Counted from the stretch's first letter, positions 35,353 through 44,672 are shown. The stretch: DNA of 64,000 nucleotides from DAMCAP01 sp032059445 (GCA_032059445.1 DAMCAP010000006.1:46746-110745), one strand, 5' to 3'. Notes: generated by a model from the letters alone, not told the origin. Numbers and translations: made by a program.

Positions 35353-35545
35353 AATGCAGTCATAGAATCCTTTTATCGGACTCTAAAAAAGAGAGCTTGT
35401 TCAGGATGTCGATTATGACAATCCTGAACAAGCTCGAGTGGAAATATTCAAATACATCAAATCCTATTATAATACCAAACGAATTCACTCTGCTCTGATT
35501 GGCTTAGTCCTATGCAGCGTGCAATACAAAAGTCTTAAATGCTAG
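35353..35545 (+). pseudogene. IS3-family transposase (OrfB) C-terminal remnant
   Basis: NAVIESFYRTLKKE in one frame, then ELVQDVDYDNPEQARVEIF and YIKSYYNTKRIHSALIGL in another, match the C-terminal third of IS3-group OrfB integrases, with the catalytic E of the DDE triad (VIESF). A two-base GA duplication near 35390 and a one-base loss in the L-S-P-M-Q segment near 35508 break the frame. No terminal inverted repeats or partner orfA were found. The rest of 35166-35740 holds nothing further that can be supported. Confidence 0.82.
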
Positions 35546-35740
35546 TTGTTCTTGACATTTCCAATTTGCGGTATATAATACTGTGAACTTTAGGGGTGCA
35601 GTTCAAATTTGGTTGGCAATGGGGTTTAATTATTTAGTGCCAGTGTCGTATGATAAATAACTGTGTTTTTAAGACTGATATTATGATTCGAAATTTATAA
35701 GATTCAAAACCCTCAAATGTGTAGGCTGCCTTTTGGGTTA

Positions 35741-36283
35741 TTAAAGCATCTCTGCTGCTAGCTTCTTGGCATCCGGCACATCGTCCACTGTTTTGGCATA
35801 ATGGGCATAAAGGATCTTGCGGTCGGTATCCAGCACAAAGGCTGCGGGTAACTGCAGCTCATCACCTTCATACCGCCCATGCTTGTGACCGGTAGCGGTT
35901 GCCTTGGCGATCTTAATCAGAGTGCCGGCTCCCGCCATCTTGATTTTGCTTTCGGCAGGGAGGATGCCCAACTGTGCATATAGTTCGCCCTTGGGGTCAC
36001 AGATAATGGTATAGGGGAATGCATTGGAGGAGCCCAATTCTTCGGCTAGCAGCACAGGATCGCTTTGCAGCACCACATACAGCTGCCCGCCTGCATGTGT
36101 AATCTCAGCATATTGCGCCTTGTACTCCGCAAGGTCAAGCTGACACAATGTGCAGCCGTAGTAGCGCAGAAATACCAGCGCCGTCTTTTTCTCCTTTACC
36201 GCCTCCGAAAGCCTTTCCCCCTGTGTAAAAGGGGTGCAAAACTCAAAATCCGGCATGATATCACCGATCTTTATACGCTCCAT
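35741..36283 (-). CDS. Peroxiredoxin-like AhpC/TSA family protein
   Basis: 180 residues, thioredoxin fold. The N-terminal GDIMPDFEFCTPF, then LVFLRYYGCTLCQLDLAEY near residue 40 with a C-T-L-C redox pair, and YTIICDPKGELYAQLGI near residue 92, match AhpC/TSA-like redoxins of the shorter type, which reduce peroxides using thiols. The C-terminal LPAAFVLDTDRKILYAHYA completes the fold. It is the last gene of a minus-strand run with a C-S lyase 16 bases upstream, so it may handle sulfur-linked oxidative stress there. Physiological reductant unknown. Confidence 0.82.
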   Translation of the reverse strand: MERIKIGDIMPDFEFCTPFTQGERLSEAVKEKKTALVFLRYYGCTLCQLDLAEYKAQYAEITHAGGQLYVVLQSDPVLLAEELGSSNAFPYTIICDPKGELYAQLGILPAESKIKMAGAGTLIKIAKATATGHKHGRYEGDELQLPAAFVLDTDRKILYAHYAKTVDDVPDAKKLAAEML

Positions 36284-36299
36284 ATCTCTCTCCTACTAA

Positions 36300-37511
36300 T
36301 TACATATTAAAAACGTAGCGGTCAAGGCGGTCAAAGGCTTCCACAACAAGTGAATGAGGTAACGCAAGATTTATGCGGATGCTGCATGAACCGTGGAACA
36401 TTCGTCCGTCCTGCCAGATGACACCCACCTCTACACCTGCACGCTGCAGCTGATCGATGGTTTTGCCATGCTTCTCACACCACTCGCTGCAATCAAGGAA
36501 GAGCATATAGGTGCCCTCGGGCTTGGCAAGACTTACCCCTGCAAAATGTTTGGTAATATAGTCATAGGCATAGTTGACGTTGTCGCTGAGCACCTTGTTG
36601 AGCTCGTCTACCCATTCGTAGCCCTCCGGCTTATAGGCGCCCATCAGAGCGTGCATCGACAGCACATTCATGCTGTTGTAGTGGGACAGCGAGGATTCCT
36701 TCTGCACCCGCTCACGGATATACTTATTATAAATGATGTGGTAGCTGCCGACAAGGCCTGCCAGGTTAAAAGTTTTGGAGGGCGCGTAGATGGCTACTGT
36801 ACGGTTTCGGGCATCTTCGCTGACTGATTGGGTAGGGATATGCTTGTGACCGTCTAGCACAATATCCGACCAAATCTCATCTGAGATCACACACACATCG
36901 TTGGCACGGTAGATTTCCATCGCTCGCTCGATCTCCTCCCGCTCCCATACACGACCGCAGGGGTTATGAGGTGAGCAAAATACTGCGGTATGGATCTTAT
37001 GCTGCTTGAGCTTGGCATCCATGTCCTCATAGTCCATTCGCCATACCCCGTTTTCATCCAATCTTAAGGGGGAGTGGACAATGTTGTAGCCATTATTTTT
37101 GAGGCTCATTGTGAAACCGATATAAGTAGGGGAATGCAGTAGTACGTTGGCGCCCTTGGAGCAAAATACATTGAGTGCGCTGACTACGCCGCCTAGTACA
37201 CCATTTTCGTAGCCGATGCACTCTGCTGTCAGGTCATTTACATTGTTGCGTATTTGCTGCCAGCGAATGATTGAATCAAAATACTCCTTGGGAGGCTGGA
37301 AATAGCCATAAAGGGGGTGCTTTGCACGCTCGGCAATCGCCTGCGGGATGGTGGGAACAGTTGCAAAATTCATGTCTGCTACCCACATAGGGATTGCATC
37401 AAAGCCAGGCTTTGTTTCTCCCACCGGTGTAAATCCCGGGAACACTGGTCTGTCTACGGCAATCGAATCTCTGCCGTGGCGATCAATTATACTGGTAAAA
37501 TCGTATTTCAT
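36300..37511 (-). CDS. patB: MalY/PatB-family PLP-dependent C-S lyase (aminotransferase fold)
   Basis: 403 residues. The PLP lysine lies in YAPSKTFNLAGLVGS near residue 240. Other fold-type I marks are IPMWVADMNFATVP near residue 40, VLLHSPTYIGF near 125, CSPHNPCGRVW near 175 and VISDEIWSDIV near 207. This set, especially the W-V-A-D-M-(D/N)-F motif, is typical of PatB/MalY cystathionine beta-lyases, which cleave S-conjugates of cysteine to a thiol, pyruvate and ammonia. It lies between a YfcC-type permease and a peroxiredoxin, downstream of an M20 amidohydrolase, so it may act on deacylated cysteine conjugates (inference). Confidence 0.9.
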   Translation of the reverse strand: MKYDFTSIIDRHGRDSIAVDRPVFPGFTPVGETKPGFDAIPMWVADMNFATVPTIPQAIAERAKHPLYGYFQPPKEYFDSIIRWQQIRNNVNDLTAECIGYENGVLGGVVSALNVFCSKGANVLLHSPTYIGFTMSLKNNGYNIVHSPLRLDENGVWRMDYEDMDAKLKQHKIHTAVFCSPHNPCGRVWEREEIERAMEIYRANDVCVISDEIWSDIVLDGHKHIPTQSVSEDARNRTVAIYAPSKTFNLAGLVGSYHIIYNKYIRERVQKESSLSHYNSMNVLSMHALMGAYKPEGYEWVDELNKVLSDNVNYAYDYITKHFAGVSLAKPEGTYMLFLDCSEWCEKHGKTIDQLQRAGVEVGVIWQDGRMFHGSCSIRINLALPHSLVVEAFDRLDRYVFNM

Positions 37512-37639
37512 ATATAAAGCTCACTTTCTTTTTTCTAATTTTGCCGATGAATAAAGCACATCCACTGCTGCCCCCTGCTTTGATAAAATCAAAATAGGGG
37601 AAATGTGTCAGAGCCATGTCTGGCAGCTAAAATTGGCAT

Positions 37640-37695
37640 GCAGGCAGCAACTCCCAGCCGCTCATACAAGCGGTTATGCCGGAAGCTGTGCCTGC
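37640..37695 (-). other. Long imperfect hairpin in the permease-lyase gap
   Basis: GCAGGCAGC (37640-37648) faces GCTGTGCCTGC (37685-37695) with an inner CCGCT/AGCGG stem. It lies in the 221 bases between the permease stop and the lyase start and could be a partial terminator or stability element. No gene is seen in this gap. Confidence 0.4.
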
Positions 37696-37732
37696 AAGCT
37701 TTAACGCAAGCAAGAAGTATATTCCTGCCCCC

Positions 37733-39151
37733 TTAGAATGGAACCCAGCCACTTTCGGTCAACACCACCATTATGACAAACGAAAGANNNNNNNNNNGCA
37801 CCCACTTCATCCATTTGGGGAAAGGCAGCCCTACCGTCACGCAGGAGCCTACCGTCCAGCCTAAGAAGGGGGAAATCAGGTTGGTAAATCCATCACCATA
37901 CTGGAAGGCCTGCACAGCAAGCTCTGGCTTAAGGCTGAGCACTTCGCTGACTGGCTTGATAATTGGGATCAAGATTGCCGCCTTCGATGAGGCCGAAGGT
38001 ACGATCATATTGATTAGCGAAATCACCGTGACCATACCAATGCTGGATACAGAACGAGAGAGATTCATCAACGGCAACGTCAGCACATACACGATCGTGT
38101 GCAGGATGTTGCCGTTGGTCATTACGATACTCATTGCTTTGGCAAGACCGATGACAAAGACCACGAAGGCCATAGAAGCAAGACCTTTTGCAAATTCATC
38201 GCCCAAGCGGTCAAAGGAGAATTTGCCGATGAAGCCGCATGAGATGGAAACCACGATGCCTAATGCGATGATCAATGGAAACAGCTTGTTGCTATTGCCG
38301 GTTATCAGCGGATAAGCCACTAGTACGCCATACTGACCAAGGTAAATAATCAGGATCAGGATGGTTCTCCAGCTTAGAGTCACTTCCTTGACGAGAGCGC
38401 TTTCTTCCTGTGCCGAAACCGTCATCGCCTCTGGGCGCCAGCCTTCGCTCCACATCAGGGAGGTAGTCGGATTTTTACGGATCTTCTTGATATAACTTAG
38501 CAGGAAGAACAGACCCACAAACATAAAGATATTCATTGAAATAAACATGGTAAAAAAGGTGCCGTAGACAGGTACGCCCATCATCAACTGCGAAATTGTC
38601 TGTTTGGTGGGGCCGGTGCCGAAGCCCAGCAGTGTGGCGTAGGTCGATACGCCCATCGCACAGACAGGATCTAGTTTCATCTTTTTGGCAAACATCACAC
38701 CAATAGGTACCACTGCAATCAGTGCATCTGAGCCGCCGAAGGCACCGAGATAAACCATAAGTGCAAACATTAGGGATATTAAAATATTCTCATTTTTATT
38801 GCGGAGCTTATAGATAGACCAGTTGAGAAACTCGTCGATGGCACCGGTACCAATGACCACCGCAGTCATGGCACCCGCAATCATTACTGCCCAAACAACC
38901 ACGCCAGAGCTGCTTAGCCCATCAAGTAGCAGCATCAGCATTGCCAGAGGGCTGACAGGAGTCTGGTGGCCCAGATAATTAAACTGGGTGCCGATCAGCT
39001 GCTTGGTGTTGGGATCGATTGCAAACTGACCTGCTGGGATGATGTAAGTAAGCAGACTCGTGGTAAGTAAAAGGCCCATCATAATCCAAAAGAGGTGGGG
39101 CATCTTAAATTTCTTCTTCTGGACGGTTCCGCTTGTAGTAGCGTTTTTCAT
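37733..39151 (-). CDS. YfcC-family carboxylate/amino-acid permease, with a 10-N gap
   Basis: 472 residues with about twelve helices. The N-terminal MPHLFWIMMGLLLTTSLLTY-IIPAGQF and the core LGAFGGSDALIAVVPIGV and YATLLGFGTGPT match YfcC/DcuC-related permeases of the ion-transporter superfamily, several of which carry amino acids or peptides. A 10-N gap at 37788-37797 sits in the last helix, and the frame continues through it in the given sequence. It is between an M20 amidohydrolase and a C-S lyase in one minus-strand run, so it probably imports their substrate. Confidence 0.87.
   Translation of the reverse strand: MKNATTSGTVQKKKFKMPHLFWIMMGLLLTTSLLTYIIPAGQFAIDPNTKQLIGTQFNYLGHQTPVSPLAMLMLLLDGLSSSGVVVWAVMIAGAMTAVVIGTGAIDEFLNWSIYKLRNKNENILISLMFALMVYLGAFGGSDALIAVVPIGVMFAKKMKLDPVCAMGVSTYATLLGFGTGPTKQTISQLMMGVPVYGTFFTMFISMNIFMFVGLFFLLSYIKKIRKNPTTSLMWSEGWRPEAMTVSAQEESALVKEVTLSWRTILILIIYLGQYGVLVAYPLITGNSNKLFPLIIALGIVVSISCGFIGKFSFDRLGDEFAKGLASMAFVVFVIGLAKAMSIVMTNGNILHTIVYVLTLPLMNLSRSVSSIGMVTVISLINMIVPSASSKAAILIPIIKPVSEVLSLKPELAVQAFQYGDGFTNLISPFLGWTVGSCVTVGLPFPKWMKWVXXXXLSFVIMVVLTESGWVPF
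37788..37797. other. Assembly gap (10 N)
   Basis: Ten N within the last membrane helix of the YfcC-type permease gene. Confidence 0.95.
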
Positions 39152-39268
39152 AAAAACCTCCTAGAATATTAAAAATAAAAGTACGCAAATTATATGCTGA
39201 TTGCTGCGATTGGGGGCACTTCGCGCCTTATTCCCCCCAGTCAGCCTGCATATGCCTGTTGAAAGCAT

Positions 39269-40462
39269 TTATGCCTGCTCCATGACCGCCATAACATACT
39301 TCAGGGTTGCTGCCAGACCTATGGGTAAAATGCTTTCATCCACATCGAAGTACTCGTTGTGATGCTCTGCCCCGGTCCCGGCGACCAGATTTTTGGTACC
39401 CAAAAATGCAAACACTCCGGGGTATTTGTTTAGATACCTGCTAAAGCTCTCGGAGGCATACCATTTATCACAGTGGGTAATTGCATCCGCTGGCAAGACC
39501 TCATTTATTGCCTGCTGCGCAAGCTGCGCGTAGGCAGCATCATTGATGACAGGCCCTACGCCGAGGACAGTATCTAGAAACTCTACCTTACAGTGATGCA
39601 TTGCTGCTGTATGTTCTGCCACCTGCTTTAAGATCTCCAAGCCCTTTTCGCCCTCTTTTACATTGAAGAACCGCAGTGAACCCAGCACATCGGCGGTATC
39701 GGGGATGATGTTGCCCAGCTGCCCACCTTGAATGGAGGTGATGCCCAACGTCACGGTTTCGTTCGCATCAATCTGGTTGGCAAAGGCAACCGCTAGATTA
39801 TTCAAAAAATTAGCTGCACAATAAACTGGGTTGATTGATAGGTCAGGCCGAGAGCCGTGCCCACCTCGGCCGACAAAGCGAAGATTTACCTTGGCAGCGC
39901 CCGCCATGCGGGGGCCTGCTTCCACGCTGATCTTGCCGGATTCCAGTGCAGAGTAGACATGGATTGCCCAGATGGTATCGATGCGGTGCTTGTCGAGCAG
40001 ATCCAATATGGCCTGTACTCCCGCGCCGTTTTCCTCTCCTTCTTCAAAGCAGAAAAAGATCTTACCCTTTAAGGAGTTTTTATGGGCTGCAAGGGCTTTC
40101 ATAGCGCCCAACAGCATTGCGCTGTGTGCGTCGTGCCCGCAGGCATGACTGGTTTTTGGGTTATCCGAAACACATACCCTCGGACCTGTAAGGTTATTAG
40201 GGTTTTCTGGTACAGGCAGCGCATCAATATCTGCCCGTAGCGCTATATGAGGTCCCTCACGCCCGGTATCTAGCACTGCAAACAAGCCTGTATCGGCGGC
40301 GATTTCATAGCTCAGTCCTGCGGCTTGGATCTGACTTTGGATAAAGGTGCTGGTTTTTACCTCCTGCCTGCTCACCTCTGCAAAGCGGTGGATGGTACGG
40401 CGGCAGTCCACAACATAGTCGGTCAATTCTTTCACAGCAAGGCAAATTTCTTGATTGGTCAT
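39269..40462 (-). CDS. M20 family metal-dependent amidohydrolase
   Basis: 397 residues from the ATG at 40462, which has GGGAGAG upstream; a longer in-frame start has no site. It is related to aminoacylase, IAA-amino acid hydrolase and AbgA-type enzymes. Metal ligands are visible in HACGHDAHSAMLLGA (about residue 105) and FCFEEGEENGAG (about 140), with D in ALRADIDALPV (about 75). The dimer/lid domain GGHGSRPDLSINPV begins near 190. It removes an acyl group from an amino acid. It heads a run with the permease and C-S lyase downstream, which suggests N-acyl cysteine conjugates as the natural substrate (inference). Confidence 0.92.
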   Translation of the reverse strand: MTNQEICLAVKELTDYVVDCRRTIHRFAEVSRQEVKTSTFIQSQIQAAGLSYEIAADTGLFAVLDTGREGPHIALRADIDALPVPENPNNLTGPRVCVSDNPKTSHACGHDAHSAMLLGAMKALAAHKNSLKGKIFFCFEEGEENGAGVQAILDLLDKHRIDTIWAIHVYSALESGKISVEAGPRMAGAAKVNLRFVGRGGHGSRPDLSINPVYCAANFLNNLAVAFANQIDANETVTLGITSIQGGQLGNIIPDTADVLGSLRFFNVKEGEKGLEILKQVAEHTAAMHHCKVEFLDTVLGVGPVINDAAYAQLAQQAINEVLPADAITHCDKWYASESFSRYLNKYPGVFAFLGTKNLVAGTGAEHHNEYFDVDESILPIGLAATLKYVMAVMEQA

Positions 40463-40634
40463 GGTCACTCTCCCTTTCCTTTTTAAACAGGGCCTCACAT
40501 GACAAACCGTGAATGCCCTGTATGTTACGGTCGTGCTTTTCTCATGCTCCAAGCTTTGCTAAGTGTATGCCTTTGAAACTATCCTAAACACGGGTGCTGC
40601 TGCTTTTTGGTAATTAGTTTTGAGGAATTTTATA

Positions 40635-40728
40635 TGTTTCATTTTGTTGCAATGCGGTTTATTATTATAATTTATGATGAGATATTCGCAAGTAGACGTA
40701 GTATAAAGTTCTCTAAACAAATGAAACA
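40635..40728. promoter_or_regulatory. Inverted pair TGTTTCATTT / AAATGAAACA in the divergent region
   Basis: TGTTTCATTT (40635-40644) and its reverse complement AAATGAAACA (40719-40728) flank 74 bases of AT-rich DNA between the minus-strand amidohydrolase run and the plus-strand acetyltransferase. They may be paired operator sites. An extended -10 (TG-A-TATAAT, 40769-40777) for the acetyltransferase follows. No gene lies in 40463-40812. Confidence 0.45.
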
Positions 40729-40812
40729 GATTTCTTGGTGAAAAAAGTTATTCTATTTTCTTTTTCTATGATATAATTTGGTAAAGATTACAAGTAGAAA
40801 GGAACTAGCATA

Positions 40813-41364
40813 ATGGAAGATAGAAGCAAAAAAGCGATTCACGGTAAAAAAGTAATTCTTCGTGGCCATCTTAAAGAAGACGTAAAATATTTCGCGTATT
40901 GGCATAACCAGCCTGACATTATGTTTAAATGTGGTTTTAGGAATGTAACGACCGAAGAGCAGGAGCTTAACCGAATTGATCTGCGTACAAAGGCTAAAGA
41001 TGCAGATTGGTATACCATAACAGATCTAGACAATAGGATCATTGGGGAAACGGGGCTCTTGAGAATGTGCCCGGAATGGCACCGTACAGACTTATCTATA
41101 ATCATACCAACTCCAGAAGACCAAGGTCGTGGTTATGGAGCCGAAGTAATCTCCTTAATGTTTGAGTTGGCATTTACCCAATATGATATGAATCGTATCG
41201 CTATAGGTGTCGTGGAAAAGAATAAATATGCTTTAGATTTTTATAAGCGTGTAGGGTTTCGACAGGAAGGAATAGAGGAGCAGGGGTATTACTATGATGG
41301 AGAATACAGTGACTTTATCATGATGCGGATTTTACGTGAGGAGTGGGCAAAATTCACGAAATGA
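40813..41364 (+). CDS. GNAT family acetyltransferase, RimJ/RimL type
   Basis: 183 residues. The beta-4/motif A region is LSIIIPTPEDQGRGYGAEVI near residue 100, with the Q-G-R-G-Y-G pyrophosphate loop, followed by NRIAIGVVEKNKYALDFYKRVGF near 135. This matches RimJ/RimL-like N-acetyltransferases and spermidine acetyltransferase relatives. AAAGGAAC precedes the ATG, and an extended -10 promoter lies about 36 bases upstream. It is a single-gene unit, followed by copy 3 of the dispersed repeat. Target unknown. Confidence 0.9.
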   Translation: MEDRSKKAIHGKKVILRGHLKEDVKYFAYWHNQPDIMFKCGFRNVTTEEQELNRIDLRTKAKDADWYTITDLDNRIIGETGLLRMCPEWHRTDLSIIIPTPEDQGRGYGAEVISLMFELAFTQYDMNRIAIGVVEKNKYALDFYKRVGFRQEGIEEQGYYYDGEYSDFIMMRILREEWAKFTK

Positions 41365-41391
41365 AATCTTTGATGTGAACTATATAAGAGA

Positions 41392-41485
41392 ACAGAGCGA
41401 TCGGGTACCTTGAGGGTATTTTGATCGCTCTGTTTGTTGTAGGGGTTGATGATATATTTTGTAATTAGGTCTACCTATAGCCTTT
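41392..41485. repeat. Dispersed hairpin repeat, copy 3, with extended tail
   Basis: Core at 41392-41433, differing from copies 1 and 2 at two positions (GATCGGGTACC, TTGAGGG). The tail TTTGTTGTAGG ... ATATATTTTG ... GGTCTACCTATAGCC to about 41485 resembles the tail of copy 2. It lies 28 bases after the acetyltransferase stop. Confidence 0.85.
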
Positions 41486-41769
41486 GACCTTGAAGCTGCT
41501 TTTTTATATCTAACAGACCTCACAGGTCGCACTCTAAGCTGGCTGAGGAATAAATTTCTCTATAATAGAGTTGGGATAGGATATATAAAGGGGAATAGGA
41601 GTACCTCTTAAGATAATTTCAAAGAGATACTATGTATTTAGAAATTCTTATATCATAACTGAAAACTTTAGATGGCTTCGGCGATGATAACACAACACAT
41701 TACTAAGATGAAATATCTAAAACGTTGGTGTTCATACAAAGATCACTTTGTAGGCAGATATCTTATCCA

Positions 41770-41958
41770 ATGCTTATACATCGGTTCAAGATTTATATAA
41801 ACTGGCTGAGGATCATTACTCACATTTCAGCGGCACCGTTGGTATCCGTATTATTTAACCCATTGGGTTATAGTAATACGGATATTTTTATTCTTGCCTA
41901 CCCCTACTCTTTTTCAATTGCTGCATTGATTACCTTAATGAAAATCATTTACAAGTGA
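41770..41958 (+). CDS. Possible small membrane protein or fragment
   Basis: 62 residues from the ATG at 41770, with two hydrophobic stretches (IITHISAAPLVSVLFNPLGY and PYSFSIAALITLMKIIY). No Shine-Dalgarno is visible and the gene stands alone, so it may be a fragment or chance frame. The surrounding 41486-42069 shows nothing else. Confidence 0.25.
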   Translation: MLIHRFKIYINWLRIITHISAAPLVSVLFNPLGYSNTDIFILAYPYSFSIAALITLMKIIYK

Positions 41959-42069
41959 TGTATACAATAGTCGCAATAATATGTAATAATTGGATTGGGG
42001 ACATCTTAACTAAAAATAGAATAGCTCAATGCACAAGTATATTTCTCGAAATATGAAGGTAGGTATATT

Positions 42070-42363
42070 ATGAGAAGACTATGTATACATGTTTTGATTA
42101 GTGCAGGTGTATGTTTTACAGGGCTGAGTGTTTTAATAGCACTCGTTTTGCATGTGCGCATTCCGATGGATTTTATATTGGCTATTTATCAATTATTACT
42201 TTTGTTAACAGCTATAAATTACGTTTTGTTCTTGATGAATTTTAGGAGTATACAGAACACCAATAGAAAAAAGCTCTGCTATTTAATTATTTTTTCGTTA
42301 TTTAATCTGATATTATTTTTTTCTTGTTTATGGATTGTTGTCGTTATTTATTTATTTTTTTAA
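42070..42363 (+). CDS. Small membrane protein, three helices
   Basis: 97 residues with three clear membrane helices (LISAGVCFTGLSVLIALVL, FILAIYQLLLLLTAINYVLF and LIIFSLFNLILFFSCLWIVV), AT-rich and ending in a Phe-Phe pair. GAAGGTAGG lies about nine bases upstream. A terminator follows within 20 bases. I do not recognise a family. It converges on another small membrane protein gene, and the pair looks AT-richer than their neighbours, perhaps acquired. Function unknown. Confidence 0.6.
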   Translation: MRRLCIHVLISAGVCFTGLSVLIALVLHVRIPMDFILAIYQLLLLLTAINYVLFLMNFRSIQNTNRKKLCYLIIFSLFNLILFFSCLWIVVVIYLFF

Positions 42364-42379
42364 GGAGACCTGTCGGGCA

Positions 42380-42414
42380 GCAAAAAGAGCCTGTAATCCT
42401 ACAGGCTCTTTTGC
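42380..42414. terminator. Bidirectional terminator between convergent membrane genes
   Basis: GCAAAAAGAGCCTGTA pairs with TACAGGCTCTTTTGC with one bulged A. It ends the gene at 42070-42363 and the opposing gene ending at 42442. Confidence 0.82.
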
Positions 42415-42441
42415 TTCGCAGTTATCTACCCTTTGAGAGAA

Positions 42442-42879
42442 CTAACCGTTCCTCTTAAATAGGGTTACTTTTGCTATAAGTAAAATATAAATTAAAAAAC
42501 TAAACAGCACATTATATCCGATACCTTTGATTGTAGTATAGCTATTGCTAAGGAATTGGTATTGAATATACGGGTAAAAAAGCAAAAATACCAGTATCAA
42601 CAATAAGCTTTGCGTGATCACCAAAATTAGTCCGAAGCTTTTAAGCCCCCACCTCTTAGCCAACTGGTTCATAAAAGGCAGATAAATGACAGTCCATACT
42701 AAAAATGAACCACTACTAAATTGATATATTCCAAATATGCCCGCAAGGATTTTGTACCAAAGTGGGATAGTTATGTGTTCATACAGCAGATTGTATTGTA
42801 TGGTCATCACTAACGATAGCAATGAAAATGAAATATATATACAAGGTATCCACCAGTCTTTTTTAAGTATATTCCACAT
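42442..42879 (-). CDS. Small membrane protein, four helices
   Basis: 145 residues from the ATG at 42879 (GAAGGAG five bases before it; a GTG two codons earlier is closer to the site and less likely). About four helices: PCIYISFSLLSLVMTI, YKILAGIFGIYQF, FGLILVITQSLLLILVFLLF and NVLFSFLIYILLIAKV. The C-terminus is basic (FKRNG). No known family was recognised. It ends against the shared terminator. Confidence 0.6.
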   Translation of the reverse strand: MWNILKKDWWIPCIYISFSLLSLVMTIQYNLLYEHITIPLWYKILAGIFGIYQFSSGSFLVWTVIYLPFMNQLAKRWGLKSFGLILVITQSLLLILVFLLFYPYIQYQFLSNSYTTIKGIGYNVLFSFLIYILLIAKVTLFKRNG

Positions 42880-42885
42880 ATGCAC

Positions 42886-43184
42886 TCCTTCAAATTAGTT
42901 GTATTCCGCCTTATCTCAGGGGCAGTATTTCTATAACAAAATTGTAATCAAGTTATCACTATATAACAACTATACCAAAAAACCATACTTTGTCAAATGG
43001 TTTAATAAGCTTGGTCCTCTTAAAAGTCCATCACCCATCGCTTAGATTTCTTTACGGGCAATGGAGATTTGCCATTTATTCTTCTGCACCTTTGGTATTT
43101 TTATTTGATATGGGAATAATAGATCAACAACATACCCGCAATCAAGTACAAATTTGAACGATGCATGTCAATATTGGTGGAGAT
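42886..43184. other. Gene-free AT-rich interval
   Basis: About 300 bases between divergent genes. No supported frame, RNA or strong repeat was seen; it presumably carries promoters for both sides. Confidence 0.6.
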
Positions 43185-44672
43185 ATGAAAAAGAGAGTTG
43201 CGATAATAGGTAGTGGAATAGGTGGATTATGCACAGGCATAAGGCTGTTATATGAGGGATTTGAAGTCGATATCTTTGAAAAGCAAAAGTATGCCGGAGG
43301 AGTAACAGGGGCAAACCCTGAAGATAGATTTAGGTTTGATACCACAGCATCTATCGCACTTGATCCCTTAGAGTATGATGCTGTTTTTAGAGATTGTGGA
43401 CTAAACCCCAGAGAGTATGTTCACTTTATTGATTTAGATACCCTGTATACCGTGTTTTTTGAGAATGGCAAGACATGGGAGCTTAAAAGATACGCCAACA
43501 CTGGAAAAAGAGATTTTTCGAACTGTTTTGGTGAGTCTTTTAGAAATTATGCTGCATTTATAAATCAACTTTATAAGAAGTATCAAGTGGCAGATAAGTT
43601 CTTTTTAACGCAACCTTTTTGTAGGGCCAAAAGCATCATCAACACCCATACATTAGCAGCGGCCTTAGAGATAAGGCCCTATAGAAGTGCATACAGTGAG
43701 ATTTGTAGCTATGTTGATAATCAAAATCTTCGTGATTTACTTGCGTTTTTATGCTTTTATATGGGCATTTCCCCCTATAAGCTAATTAATATGTATGCAT
43801 CTGTGGGGGCAGTTACCCAAGTAAGGGGAATCAAGCATATACAGGGCGGTATGCAAAATTATACTTTGGCATTGATTAAGGCTTTTGGAGATTTGGGTGG
43901 TAAGCTCTATTGTGATACACCCATCGATGAAATAGTCATAAAAAGCAATAAGGCCTATGGTGTTAAAGTAAATAGTAAAATCATCCCCTACGACATTGTC
44001 GTTTCTAATGCAGACTACAGCTACACTATATCAAACCTGATTAAGAAAAAAACTATTTCTAAGAGATATAATCCAAGAATAACCAATAACTTCACGATGT
44101 CCTGTTCGGTCTTTATCCTTAGGCTTGCCTTGTCAGAAAGGCTAGAGAACCTTAGCGTCCATAATATCTATATAAGCAACGATTTTAAGAAGGAAATAGA
44201 GCGGGTGTTTGATGGATTAACCCCTCAAAATCCTCCTATATATCTTTATTATCCATCCTCCATTGATGAATCCTTTGTTTGCGAAGGAAATGGGTGTCTT
44301 AACATTATGGTTAGGGTACCAAATCTTAAAGATAGCTTTGATTGGGATGATCATACAATTGGGTCATTAAAACAACTATTAAAATCAAAATTATCACAAC
44401 TTACTGGTGTTAAAAATATAGAAGAATTAATAGTTTATGAGGATGTTTTCACACCTATTGACTTACAGCAAAAGTATAACTGCTATCTAGGGGCAGCATT
44501 TGGACTAGGGCATACAACTTTGCAAAGTATTTTTTTAAGACCACAGGTTTGTGGTAGCGTCAAAAATCTATATTTTGTGGGATCATCTATACATCCAGGC
44601 AATGGAGTAACAATGGTCATGAAATGTGCTAAAACTGCCGTAGAAGAAATCGTAAAAAACACTGGAGAGTAA
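43185..44672 (+). CDS. Phytoene desaturase-like FAD-dependent oxidoreductase
   Basis: 495 residues from the ATG at 43185, after GGTGGAG. The N-terminal dinucleotide fold RVAIIGSGIGGLCTGIRLL followed by EVDIFEKQKYAGG, and the C-terminal NLYFVGSSIHPGNGVTMVM with its P-G-x-G motif, are those of CrtI/CrtN/RetSat-type flavoproteins, which desaturate or isomerise carotenoid and related polyenes. No crtM/crtB or isoprenoid gene is nearby, so its substrate may not be a carotenoid. It is a single-gene unit ending in a strong terminator. Confidence 0.87.
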   Translation: MKKRVAIIGSGIGGLCTGIRLLYEGFEVDIFEKQKYAGGVTGANPEDRFRFDTTASIALDPLEYDAVFRDCGLNPREYVHFIDLDTLYTVFFENGKTWELKRYANTGKRDFSNCFGESFRNYAAFINQLYKKYQVADKFFLTQPFCRAKSIINTHTLAAALEIRPYRSAYSEICSYVDNQNLRDLLAFLCFYMGISPYKLINMYASVGAVTQVRGIKHIQGGMQNYTLALIKAFGDLGGKLYCDTPIDEIVIKSNKAYGVKVNSKIIPYDIVVSNADYSYTISNLIKKKTISKRYNPRITNNFTMSCSVFILRLALSERLENLSVHNIYISNDFKKEIERVFDGLTPQNPPIYLYYPSSIDESFVCEGNGCLNIMVRVPNLKDSFDWDDHTIGSLKQLLKSKLSQLTGVKNIEELIVYEDVFTPIDLQQKYNCYLGAAFGLGHTTLQSIFLRPQVCGSVKNLYFVGSSIHPGNGVTMVMKCAKTAVEEIVKNTGE

